DNA of 64,000 nucleotides from UBA5072 sp041737175 (GTDB taxonomy: Bacteria; Bacteroidota; Bacteroidia; Bacteroidales; UBA10428), in assembly GCA_041737175.1 (NCBI GenBank), contig JBGSSF010000030.1, forward strand, positions 82,193 to 146,192, read 5' to 3'. A program made the position numbers and the translations under genes. The notes beneath the pieces are model-generated. The model was given only the letters and a program-made list of their open reading frames with translations, searched no databases and had not been told where the DNA came from. Shown piece by piece: positions 34,858-42,239 of the stretch. Within the stretch, counting starts at the first letter, position 1. Each line of letters begins with the position of its first letter.

Positions 34858-35745
34858 CTATTCAAATTCCAGTCTGTACAGCGAGGCATTATTATCCAAA
34901 ACTCCTTCAGAAGATATGTACACCGTGCCGTCGGAAGAAATTAAGATGCCTTCCGTTTGGGTACCCCAGTAATCTCCGAAATCTTTTCCCTCGCGATTCT
35001 GATAGGTCAGATTATCAGGTGAAAATTCCGTATAAATCCGGATAAAAGGTATGAGCGGCGTATATCCGAGAAGGAGCAATTCCTGGTTACCGGGCGCCCA
35101 GGCTGCGGCTGTTACCAGGCCAGGCAAGCTCCAACGTGTTTTATATTTAGCCACCTGTGTTCCCGGTTCTATCGAAAGCGAGTAAATCCGTGTCTCGAAA
35201 TCCTGCCAGTTTTTGGTAAACAGGTAGAGCGAATCTTCGGTTGCAATAAAAGCTTCACAGTCATACGGCGTATTTTCCACCTGCGGAGAAAAGCTCGTCT
35301 GGTCACTGTACCGGAAAGCAATGGTTCCTGCCATGGTTATCGTGTCGGTATCTGCGAGAAGCTCACTTTTGCTGATGATATTGATGCGGAGGTCGGTTCT
35401 GTCTCCTGCATTGTTTCCGAAGTCACCTATGAACAGGTAATTTTCATTTTGCACAACATCTTCCCAATCCGTATTTACAGCATCCCTTACCACCACGGTC
35501 CTTAACACTGCATCCTGCTCCATGCTGTATCCGTAAAGAGCAGGCTCATTGCCTCCGTCATTGATGAACCAAATGAGATCCCCCAATTCGGTCATTCCGG
35601 AGTTTTCCTGAAGAACAGCCGGTAATTCCCTGATATAGCTGAGCTGATAGGTTGCCTCGGGCTCCTCCCTCGGAATGCATGAAAATAAAACCATAATGAT
35701 GCCCAGCATGAGTAGTGCTATTTTGGTTTGGATGAAACGAAACAT
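34858..35745 (-). CDS. Conserved hypothetical lipoprotein, probable beta-propeller
   Basis: This 295-residue lipoprotein has a lipobox ending LFSC (C23). The body is beta-rich with repeats such as LGDLIWFINDGGNEPALYGY, ENYLFIGDFGNNAGDRTDL and TQTEGILISSDGTVYISSEG, which suggest a propeller. I do not know a named family for it. It converges on the sensor kinase (2 bp between stops) and lies 19 bp downstream of the alkaline phosphatase on the same strand, so it probably shares that transcript. Confidence 0.72.
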   Translation of the reverse strand: MFRFIQTKIALLMLGIIMVLFSCIPREEPEATYQLSYIRELPAVLQENSGMTELGDLIWFINDGGNEPALYGYSMEQDAVLRTVVVRDAVNTDWEDVVQNENYLFIGDFGNNAGDRTDLRINIISKSELLADTDTITMAGTIAFRYSDQTSFSPQVENTPYDCEAFIATEDSLYLFTKNWQDFETRIYSLSIEPGTQVAKYKTRWSLPGLVTAAAWAPGNQELLLLGYTPLIPFIRIYTEFSPDNLTYQNREGKDFGDYWGTQTEGILISSDGTVYISSEGVLDNNASLYRLEFE

Positions 35746-35764
35746 AGGTTCAGGAATTTTTGAA

Positions 35765-36889
35765 TTATGGCTGAACAGGGGCTTCAGGATTCAGTTCAAG
35801 CAACAACATCATCTTTTTAAAAATGTCGGTATTCTCCTGGATTCCCTGGAAGAGTTCTGCACCTGGTCCCCAGGCAAATACCGGCACCATAACACCGGTG
35901 TGATCTGTTGTGGCGAATTTGGCTGTCAGTGTACCCTTCTGGTAGTCCCCGCCTGTTATCGCCATACCACCTGTTTCGTGGTCGGCAGTGACAATGACCA
36001 GCGTATTACGGTCCTTTTCGGCAAATTCGAGGGCTTTCCCTATCGCTTTATCCAGATCTATCATTTCAGCCGCGACCAAATCCGTGTTATTGGCATGACC
36101 ACCCCAGTCGATCTGGGATCCTTCAACCATCAGGAAGAAACCTTTTCTGTTGTTGTTGAGAATATTGATTGCCGTTACCGAGGCAAGCGGCAACATATCT
36201 CCGCGGCCTTGCAGCATGGAAGGAGCGTGCTCGGGTACAACCAATCCTGCAAGTTTACCGTGTTGGATGCCGGCAACGCTGTCCATCGAGTAAATCACCT
36301 GGTAACCTTTATCACGCAGTTCCTGCACCAGGTTGCGTTTGTCTTTTCTGGCCGTAAAATTATTCCTGCCGCCTCCGATAAAAACATCAATGTCAGTATC
36401 CAGAAAATCTGCAGCAATGGCTTCATAATCGTCCCGGAATTTCTCATGTGCAATAAATGAAGCCGGCGTGGCATGCGTGATTGAACTTGTTGAAACCAGG
36501 CCGGTGGATAAACCTTTTTCCTCGGCAAATTCCAATATGGTTTTACAGGGAACGCCTGCCATGTCAACCCCAACGGCACCGTTATAGGTCTTGTTGCCTG
36601 TTGATATGGCCGTACCACCAGCTCCGGAATCTGTAATGTAATCGGATGCGGAATACGTCATGCTGAATCCCAGGCTCCTGAATTTCATAAGGTTGAGCTG
36701 TCCTTGATTCTTGGTAAGTCCCGCGTATACCTGTGTTACCCCCATACCATCGCCGATGAACAGGATAATGTTGTCGGGCTTCTTTACCCGGATAGGTTTT
36801 GTGATGCTTTTTTGGGCGATTCCGGCTGAAGTGGCGCATGCAAGCAATAACAACACAGAAAACGGACGAAGGTAAAGAGAGAATTTCAT
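35765..36889 (-). CDS. Alkaline phosphatase (PhoA family)
   Basis: This 374-residue periplasmic phosphomonoesterase has a signal peptide (1-25, SAGIAQ). The metal site and nucleophile are visible: FIGDGMGVTQ (D47), TDSGAGGTA with the nucleophile S88, SSITHATPA, VEGSQIDWGGHAN, and VTADHETGG near the C-terminus. These cover the two zinc sites and the magnesium site. It would release phosphate from organic esters. Its promoter abuts that of the divergent rubredoxin gene. Confidence 0.92.
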   Translation of the reverse strand: MKFSLYLRPFSVLLLLACATSAGIAQKSITKPIRVKKPDNIILFIGDGMGVTQVYAGLTKNQGQLNLMKFRSLGFSMTYSASDYITDSGAGGTAISTGNKTYNGAVGVDMAGVPCKTILEFAEEKGLSTGLVSTSSITHATPASFIAHEKFRDDYEAIAADFLDTDIDVFIGGGRNNFTARKDKRNLVQELRDKGYQVIYSMDSVAGIQHGKLAGLVVPEHAPSMLQGRGDMLPLASVTAINILNNNRKGFFLMVEGSQIDWGGHANNTDLVAAEMIDLDKAIGKALEFAEKDRNTLVIVTADHETGGMAITGGDYQKGTLTAKFATTDHTGVMVPVFAWGPGAELFQGIQENTDIFKKMMLLLELNPEAPVQP

Positions 36890-36926
36890 GATAGAGGAAT
36901 TTTATGAATAGAACGATTATTTGATG

Positions 36927-36934
36927 CAAAATTA
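36927..36934 (-). promoter_or_regulatory. -7 element for alkaline phosphatase
   Basis: TAATTTTG on the minus strand, 37 bp from the ATG at 36889. It directly touches the rubredoxin -7 element on the other strand. Confidence 0.5.
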
Positions 36935-36942
36935 TACTTTTG
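36935..36942 (+). promoter_or_regulatory. -7 element for rubredoxin
   Basis: TACTTTTG, 25 bp before the ATG at 36968. Its first base is next to the first base of the divergent -7 element at 36934-36927. Confidence 0.55.
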
Positions 36943-36967
36943 TGACGAACCTTTTAGGAATTTCAGG

Positions 36968-37129
36968 ATGAAAAAGTATAAATGTCTGGTCTGCGGTTAT
37001 ATATATGATCCGCTTGAAGGTGATCCCGACGGTGGTGTTGCACCGGGCACTGCTTTTGAAGATCTTCCCGAAGACTGGCACTGTCCGGTTTGCGGGGTAT
37101 GTAAGGAGGATTTCGAACCTGTGGAGTGA
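36968..37129 (+). CDS. Rubredoxin
   Basis: This is a 53-residue iron-sulfur electron carrier with a single Fe(Cys)4 site. Both knuckles are intact: CLVCGYIYD (C6, C9) and CPVCGVCKEDFEP (C39, C42), along with the conserved YDP, PGTAFEDLP and W37. The extra Cys at 45 is common in such C-terminal knuckles. Rubredoxins of anaerobes pass electrons to peroxide or oxygen reductases (rubrerythrin, superoxide reductase). None of these lies nearby. Confidence 0.95.
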   Translation: MKKYKCLVCGYIYDPLEGDPDGGVAPGTAFEDLPEDWHCPVCGVCKEDFEPVE

Positions 37130-37141
37130 ATTTATGAAGCC

Positions 37142-37429
37142 AAGCGTAGTTTCTGTAACCATAACCAACTTAAGGTTTAAATGCAGAGGTTTAACCGCAG
37201 AGCGGTTGAATTTGAATAACCCCGGGTGAAACCCGGGGTACACTATGTGTGCGGCTTTCCAACCACGGAGTGGTTGAATTTGCAGTTAAAATGTTTTTAA
37301 TTAGTATTCAACCACTCCGTGGTTGGTAAATCGCCCCGTCTATAACACCGGGCTCCGCCCGGCGCTATTCACATTTAACCGCTAACGCGGTTTAATCTTA
37401 AGTTGACTATGGTTTCTGTAACTACGCTT
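37142..37429. repeat. Family C repeat with terminal inverted repeats, copy C1 (MITE-like)
   Basis: This 288-bp element fills the rubredoxin-pepD gap. Its ends are inverted repeats of about 33 bp (37142-37174 and 37397-37429); both arms begin AAGCGTAGTT and end CAACTTAAG when read inward. Inside are hairpins CCCCGGGTGAAACCCGGGG, CCAACCACGGAGTGGTTG with its mirror CAACCACTCCGTGGTTGG, CCGGGCTCCGCCCGG and AACCGCTAACGCGGTT. There is no coding frame. Confidence 0.85.
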
Positions 37430-37448
37430 CGGATTATATGTTAAAACC

Positions 37449-38909
37449 TTATTCCACCGGTACATTCTCCAAAACATCCAGCAGCAGGTTCCAGAATTTC
37501 TCCGTGGTAGGTACGCTGATCCGTTCGGAAGGTGAGTGCGGATCCACAATGGTTGGCCCAAAAGAAATCATATCCAGATAAGGGTATTTTTCCAGGAACA
37601 AGCCACATTCCAAACCTGCATGAATTGCCTTGACGGCAGGTTCTGTTTTGAACAGCCGCTTATAGCTGGCACTTGATATCCGCAGAATTTCTGAATCGGG
37701 ATTGGGATTCCAGCCCGGGTATCCTTCCGTTTGTTCAACCATGGCCCCCGCCAGTTTAAAAGTGCTTTTGACCGTGTTGGCAATCTGCACCTTGGCAGAA
37801 TTCACCGAACTGCGCTGGCTGGTGCTGATCACGATGTGATTAAGGGGTTCGAATTTGATGGATGCCAGATTGGTGGATGTTTCCACAAGATTATCCATGA
37901 CCCTGCTCCATGCAATTACACCATGTGGACAGGCATACAGGGAATTCAGCAGCTTTTCCTGGATCTTCTTCTTCATCACTCTTTCAGGCAGTTCAGCAGG
38001 CTGAAGGCTAAACTGGATCTGCGGCTCATCGATAATATATTCCGATTTCAGTATCCTGGTAAAATCATGAAAATAGGCCGTGAACACCTCACAGTATTTT
38101 TCCGGGATCACAATTACCGCATAAGCTTCCCGGGGTATTGCGTTTCTCAGGTTGCCACCCTCGAATACCGATAACCTGGCGCCAAAACGATTGCGTGATT
38201 CCCAAAGAAACTGATTCAGCATTTTAATTGAATTTCCCCGGTTCTTATGGATGTCTGTTCCACTGTGACCACCCTGCAAACCGGCAACTTCTATCCTGAA
38301 AGCCGCCGAACTGTCGGGGGTTCTGCGCAAGTTGTATTTCAAAGTGGCCAGCGTGTTCATGCCCCCTGCGCAACCAATGAACAATTCACCCTCATCTTCC
38401 GAATCCAGGTTGATCAGAATCTTACTTGTAAAAAATCCCGGCCCAAGTCCCTTTGCCCCGTTTAAACCGGTCTCCTCATCTGTGGTAAAAAGACACTCCA
38501 CAGGTCCGTGATTCAGGTTGTGACCCGACAAAAGGGCCAGTTGTGCCGCAATTCCGATGCCATTGTCCGCTCCCAGCGTTGTATCCTGGGCCCTGACCCA
38601 GTCCCCGTCAACAAGGGTTTGTATGGGATCGGACTCAAAGTTATGCGAACTGCTGCTGTTCTTTTCACATACCATATCGAGGTGGCTTTGCAGGCACACG
38701 GCCTTCCTGTTTTCATAGCCCCTGGTAGCAGGCTTCATGATCACGATATTGCCGCTCGCATCTTTCCTGTGTTCAAGTTGATGCTTTTCAGCAAAAGCAA
38801 TGATAAAGTCAATGATCTTTTCTTCTTTTTTGGAAGGTCGCGGTATTTTAACAATTTCTTCAAAATACTTCCATACTTCGGTCGGTTTCAAAGCGCTTAG
38901 CTGTGCCAT
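37449..38909 (-). CDS. pepD: Aminoacyl-histidine dipeptidase (PepD, M20C)
   Basis: This 486-residue cytosolic dizinc dipeptidase has broad specificity, including Xaa-His. It keeps the M20 metal ligands and catalytic acids: LQSHLDMVCEKN (His, Asp), DNGIGIAAQLAL, FTTDEETGLNGAKGL (Glu-Glu) and VKAIHAGLECGLF, plus a C-terminal GPTIVDPHSPSER with the last His. The length matches E. coli PepD (485). It completes the breakdown of peptides imported by the POT and OPT carriers found elsewhere in the window. Confidence 0.95.
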   Translation of the reverse strand: MAQLSALKPTEVWKYFEEIVKIPRPSKKEEKIIDFIIAFAEKHQLEHRKDASGNIVIMKPATRGYENRKAVCLQSHLDMVCEKNSSSSHNFESDPIQTLVDGDWVRAQDTTLGADNGIGIAAQLALLSGHNLNHGPVECLFTTDEETGLNGAKGLGPGFFTSKILINLDSEDEGELFIGCAGGMNTLATLKYNLRRTPDSSAAFRIEVAGLQGGHSGTDIHKNRGNSIKMLNQFLWESRNRFGARLSVFEGGNLRNAIPREAYAVIVIPEKYCEVFTAYFHDFTRILKSEYIIDEPQIQFSLQPAELPERVMKKKIQEKLLNSLYACPHGVIAWSRVMDNLVETSTNLASIKFEPLNHIVISTSQRSSVNSAKVQIANTVKSTFKLAGAMVEQTEGYPGWNPNPDSEILRISSASYKRLFKTEPAVKAIHAGLECGLFLEKYPYLDMISFGPTIVDPHSPSERISVPTTEKFWNLLLDVLENVPVE

Positions 38910-38945
38910 AGTATCAAATCCCTTAGGTTAATATTTGTGCTTGCT

Positions 38946-38953
38946 CAAATATA
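38946..38953 (-). promoter_or_regulatory. -7 element for pepD
   Basis: TATATTTG on the minus strand, 36 bp from the ATG at 38909. The plus strand has TATATTCG (38957-38964, one mismatch) in position for the divergent SLC13 gene. Confidence 0.5.
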
Positions 38954-38981
38954 GGTTATATTCGCAAAGTTTTTTTTGCTT

Positions 38982-40760
38982 ATGATCACATTCGATCTGA
39001 TTTTGGTGTATGTAGTGCTCTTTTTTATTCTTGTTTCTTTATACTGGAATATTCTGGGCATATCATTCACTTTCCTGATCGCTGTAATAACCTTGGGCAT
39101 CTTTGGCGTGCTTACTCCATCCGAGATCATAAGCGGTTTTGGGAATGAACAGGTGGCAGTGGTTATCCTGATGCTGCTGTTCAGCGATGTGATAAAAAAA
39201 ACCGATATCATTGAGTATATTTTCGACAGGCTGTTTTATAAAACCCGCACCTACCGGGGATTTATAGGCCGGATGTCTCTTGCGGTGGCCGGATTATCGA
39301 TGTTTATGAACAACGTTCCGCTGGTGGCGGTGACCATGCCTTATATCAACAGCTGGACCAGGCGCAACCGGTATTCCCCTTCCAAATTTCTCATACCGCT
39401 GTCCTATGCCGCGATCCTGGGTGGCTCGGCAACACTGATCGGCACTTCCACAAACCTGATCGTAAACAGCATGGTGATAAACCAGACCATATTGCCGGGA
39501 CTGCAAAGCCTGAGTATGTTTGAGTTTGCGTGGGTGGGTATTCCCATGATCATTATCGGAAGTTTATATCTTTTCCTTTTCAGCAATATTTTGCTCCCTT
39601 CCAAAACTCCTGTGAATGATGAATTAAGCTCGGGAGCCCGTGAATATGTTATTGAAGCCAAAGTGCGCACCAGGTCTCACCTGATTGGAAAAACTGTGGG
39701 AGAATCAGGACTGGCGGACATCCGCGGATTGAACCTGGCGGCCATTCTCCGAAAATCATTCAGAATTACGGATGTACCTGCGGATGTTGTTCTTGATGGA
39801 GGCGATATACTTGTTTTTACGGGAGAAACCACGAATATTGCAGATCTCATCCGCGATAAATCAGGCCTCATTCTGCCCGAGGTAGGTATGCTAACCCGGG
39901 TAAGGCATGCCAATGTTATTGAAGTGGTAGTATCGCAGAATTCCTACCTGATCAACAAGTCGGTCAGGAATACCGATTTCAGGGGAAAATTTGATGCCGC
40001 CATTATTGCGGTGCACCGTAACGGTGAAAAGATAGAGGGAAAGCACGGCAATGTCATCCTGAAATCGGGTGATGTATTGTTGCTTTTTGCCGGCGAGAAC
40101 TTTGTAAGCCGCGCAAAGGACTCTACGGATTTTTATTTTATTTCGAAAGTAAGTGAATTTATTAAACTCGACTGGTACAGGGTGTTCATACTGGTTGGGG
40201 GATTGGCCCTTGTCATTGCCCTTGCTGCTTTTAACGTCATTTCCCTGTTCATGGGTCTGATCATTATGATTTTGATTTCCATGATCTTCAAAGTCACGGA
40301 TCCGAAAGAACTGCCCAAAAATATCGATTATAACCTCGCCCTGGTGATCGTCCTGGCCCTGGCCCTCGGTACTGCAATGATGAAATCAGGCGCTGCAGGT
40401 CTTTTGGCTAACGGGATCATCTCAGCATTTCTTCCTTTGGGCAAGATCGGGGTGCTGCTGGGAATTTACCTGGTTACCTCTTTGCTGGCGGCCTACATTA
40501 CTACCAAAGCCGCCGTTGCCGTTGTTTTTCCCATTGCGCTCAGTGTCGCGCAGCAGCTTGGGGTTCCGGGTACACCTTTTGTTCTGGCTGTAGCCTACGC
40601 CGCTGCATGCACTTTTATCACACCGTATGGTTATGTGACCAACCTCATGGTGAACGGTCCCGGAGGATATTCTTTCAGAGATTTTGCCAAGATCGGCCTG
40701 CCGCTTACCTTTATATATATGGCAGTGGCTGTTCTTATTCTGTCGGCTGTTTATTTTTAA
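38982..40760 (+). CDS. SLC13/DASS-like permease with TrkA-C domains
   Basis: This 592-residue membrane transporter of the ion-transporter superfamily (CitMHS/ArsB/NhaD-like) is likely sodium-coupled for anions such as sulfate or dicarboxylates. Membrane segments cover 5-210, with the NNVPLVAVTMP motif and GGSATLIGTSTNLIVN repeat signature. Two soluble TrkA-C (RCK_C) domains follow at about 215-300 and 310-395 (VRTRSHLIGKTVGES, GDVLLLFAGE). A second membrane half ends with ITTKAAVAVVFPIALS and TPYGYVTNLMVNGPGGY. The ATG at 38982 is preferred over the TTG at 38976. The substrate cannot be told from sequence. Confidence 0.87.
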   Translation: MITFDLILVYVVLFFILVSLYWNILGISFTFLIAVITLGIFGVLTPSEIISGFGNEQVAVVILMLLFSDVIKKTDIIEYIFDRLFYKTRTYRGFIGRMSLAVAGLSMFMNNVPLVAVTMPYINSWTRRNRYSPSKFLIPLSYAAILGGSATLIGTSTNLIVNSMVINQTILPGLQSLSMFEFAWVGIPMIIIGSLYLFLFSNILLPSKTPVNDELSSGAREYVIEAKVRTRSHLIGKTVGESGLADIRGLNLAAILRKSFRITDVPADVVLDGGDILVFTGETTNIADLIRDKSGLILPEVGMLTRVRHANVIEVVVSQNSYLINKSVRNTDFRGKFDAAIIAVHRNGEKIEGKHGNVILKSGDVLLLFAGENFVSRAKDSTDFYFISKVSEFIKLDWYRVFILVGGLALVIALAAFNVISLFMGLIIMILISMIFKVTDPKELPKNIDYNLALVIVLALALGTAMMKSGAAGLLANGIISAFLPLGKIGVLLGIYLVTSLLAAYITTKAAVAVVFPIALSVAQQLGVPGTPFVLAVAYAAACTFITPYGYVTNLMVNGPGGYSFRDFAKIGLPLTFIYMAVAVLILSAVYF

Positions 40761-41878
40761 AGGACTTTTCTGTATATGCGGTAGCGCTTTCCTATTGTTC
40801 CGCCTAATCTCTCGTATTCTGCCCGCATTTTGGTATTGGTTTCCAATACAAGGTGACTGTCGAGAGACTGGAAATTTTGTTTTTGTGCGGATTCAAGCAT
40901 TTTTATGCCAAGAACAGCGTCCAGTCCTCCATTCCGGTAATCGTCGCGGATAGCACCCAGGAGCATGGTTAACAGCCTGGAATTACGCGAAGCTTTCAGG
41001 ATCTTCAGAAAACCAAACGGAAAAAGTTTGCCGCGGGCATTCCTGATCCCTTCAGATAATTCCGGCATGGCCAAAGCAAAAGCAATGAGTTCACCCTTTC
41101 CGTTATAAATGACCTTTACGAACCTCGGATTGATAATGGCAAGATATCGGTAGGCGAAATAGTTGATCTCCTTGGGCGTCAATTCACTGAAACCGTAAAT
41201 ATCATAATATGTTTTGTTGATCAGTTCAAAAACTGGCCCGATGACAGGTCTGAGCTGTCTGCGGCTTTCATATTCCACCAGTTTGAAACTGTTTGTTTCC
41301 AGGGTTCTGTTGGCAATATTCTTATAAAATTCAGGAATTACTTTGGGAATGGGTAACTGGTAATCAACGCAGTCAATTTCTTTAGTATAACCGCATTGTT
41401 CCATAAGATCCACCATATAAGGTAAACTATAGTTGGTGGCGATGATTGCCGGAAAGTCAAAACCCTCGATCATAAAGCCCTGCGGATCTTTATCGGAAAA
41501 ACCAAAAGGACCGATGACCTTTTTCATCCCCTGTTTCCTGCACCAGTCTTCAATGTATTGAATCAGGGCAAAAGCTGTTTCGGGATCATGATAACACTCC
41601 AGTGCAAAAAAACGTCCATTTTCTTCATGGTGAACGGCATTGTATTTATGATTCACAATGCCCATGATTCTTCCGCACACTTCATCTCCACGGTAAGCCA
41701 GGAGCAGAATGGTGCTGCAGCTTGCGAAAAACTGGTTTTTTGCCGGATTGTAAAAATCCCATTCATCGGAATACAAAGGATGTACCCAGTTGGAATGACC
41801 GGCATGTATTTTTTCGGGGAGATAAATAAAAGCTTTAAGGTCAGATCTCGAGGCGACTTCTTTGACAGTTACCGGCAT
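40757..41878 (-). CDS. GNAT-fold N-acetyltransferase-like protein
   Basis: This 373-residue cytoplasmic protein resembles a double GNAT fold: LLAYRGDEVCGRIMGIVNHKYN at about 57-80 and a C-terminal acetyl-CoA-like region (GGLDAVLGIKMLESAQKQNF, ETNTKMRAEYERLGG). The second part resembles MprF/FemX-type twin folds. The family is common in Bacteroidota, but its substrate is unknown. It converges on the SLC13 permease with a 4-bp overlap of the two stops. Confidence 0.72.
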   Translation of the reverse strand: MPVTVKEVASRSDLKAFIYLPEKIHAGHSNWVHPLYSDEWDFYNPAKNQFFASCSTILLLAYRGDEVCGRIMGIVNHKYNAVHHEENGRFFALECYHDPETAFALIQYIEDWCRKQGMKKVIGPFGFSDKDPQGFMIEGFDFPAIIATNYSLPYMVDLMEQCGYTKEIDCVDYQLPIPKVIPEFYKNIANRTLETNSFKLVEYESRRQLRPVIGPVFELINKTYYDIYGFSELTPKEINYFAYRYLAIINPRFVKVIYNGKGELIAFALAMPELSEGIRNARGKLFPFGFLKILKASRNSRLLTMLLGAIRDDYRNGGLDAVLGIKMLESAQKQNFQSLDSHLVLETNTKMRAEYERLGGTIGKRYRIYRKVL

Positions 41879-41954
41879 TCTGAATTTTTGCGGAAAGATA
41901 TGAAAAAAGAGTTACGCTGATGTAGATATGCAAAATAATTGTAGATAATACAAT

Positions 41955-41987
41955 TCCTCCTCGTCCCTTGTCCCTCGTCCCTTGTCC
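41955..41987. repeat. Heptanucleotide repeat after the winged-helix gene
   Basis: On the minus strand the TAG stop (41990-41988) is followed at once by alternating GGACAAG and GGACGAG units, four in all, then GAGGAGG. The period is 7 bp. Confidence 0.8.
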
Positions 41988-42167
41988 CTAATTCTTCGCC
42001 TGCCATAAACACCTCGCCGGTGAAAATACTTTTCCGTCGGTATTCAGCTGTTTAATCGCCTTTTCAGCATCCTTTTTATCAATTCCGGCCAGTTCGGCAA
42101 CTTCACCGGTTCTAAGAGGCTTGCCTGCCTTATTCATGGCGGCAATTACTTTTTCTTTAATTTCCAT
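41988..42167 (-). CDS. 59-residue winged helix-turn-helix protein
   Basis: This small protein (MEIKEKVIAAMNKAGKPLRT ... ARCLWQAKN) reads as a minimal winged-helix domain. Helix 1 is at 2-14, a helix-turn-helix at 20-42 (TGEVAELAGIDKKDAEKAI) and the wing at about 42-55 (LNTDGKVFSPARC). The PLRTGEVAELAG pattern is like the DNA-binding unit of small MarR- or Rrf2-like proteins. The gene is divergent from argS. A DNA-binding role is inferred; its target is unknown. Confidence 0.75.
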   Translation of the reverse strand: MEIKEKVIAAMNKAGKPLRTGEVAELAGIDKKDAEKAIKQLNTDGKVFSPARCLWQAKN

Positions 42168-42211
42168 GTCAGTTAAAAATTAATCCATAAAGTTATTATA
42201 AAAAATGAATT

Positions 42212-42219
42212 TATATTTG
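42212..42219 (+). promoter_or_regulatory. -7 element for argS
   Basis: TATATTTG, ending at the G of the in-frame GTG at 42219. Transcription therefore starts after that codon, so the ATG at 42240 must be the start. Confidence 0.6.
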
Positions 42220-42239
42220 TGCCTTTCAATTCAGATGAG

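Noticed and set aside
35675..36460. 261-residue open frame antisense to alkaline phosphatase
   Set aside because: The minus-strand phosphatase is unmistakable, and the antisense product has no recognisable domain.
38976..38981. TTG start for the SLC13 permease
   Set aside because: The ATG two codons later gives the normal membrane N-terminus, so the TTG is unnecessary.
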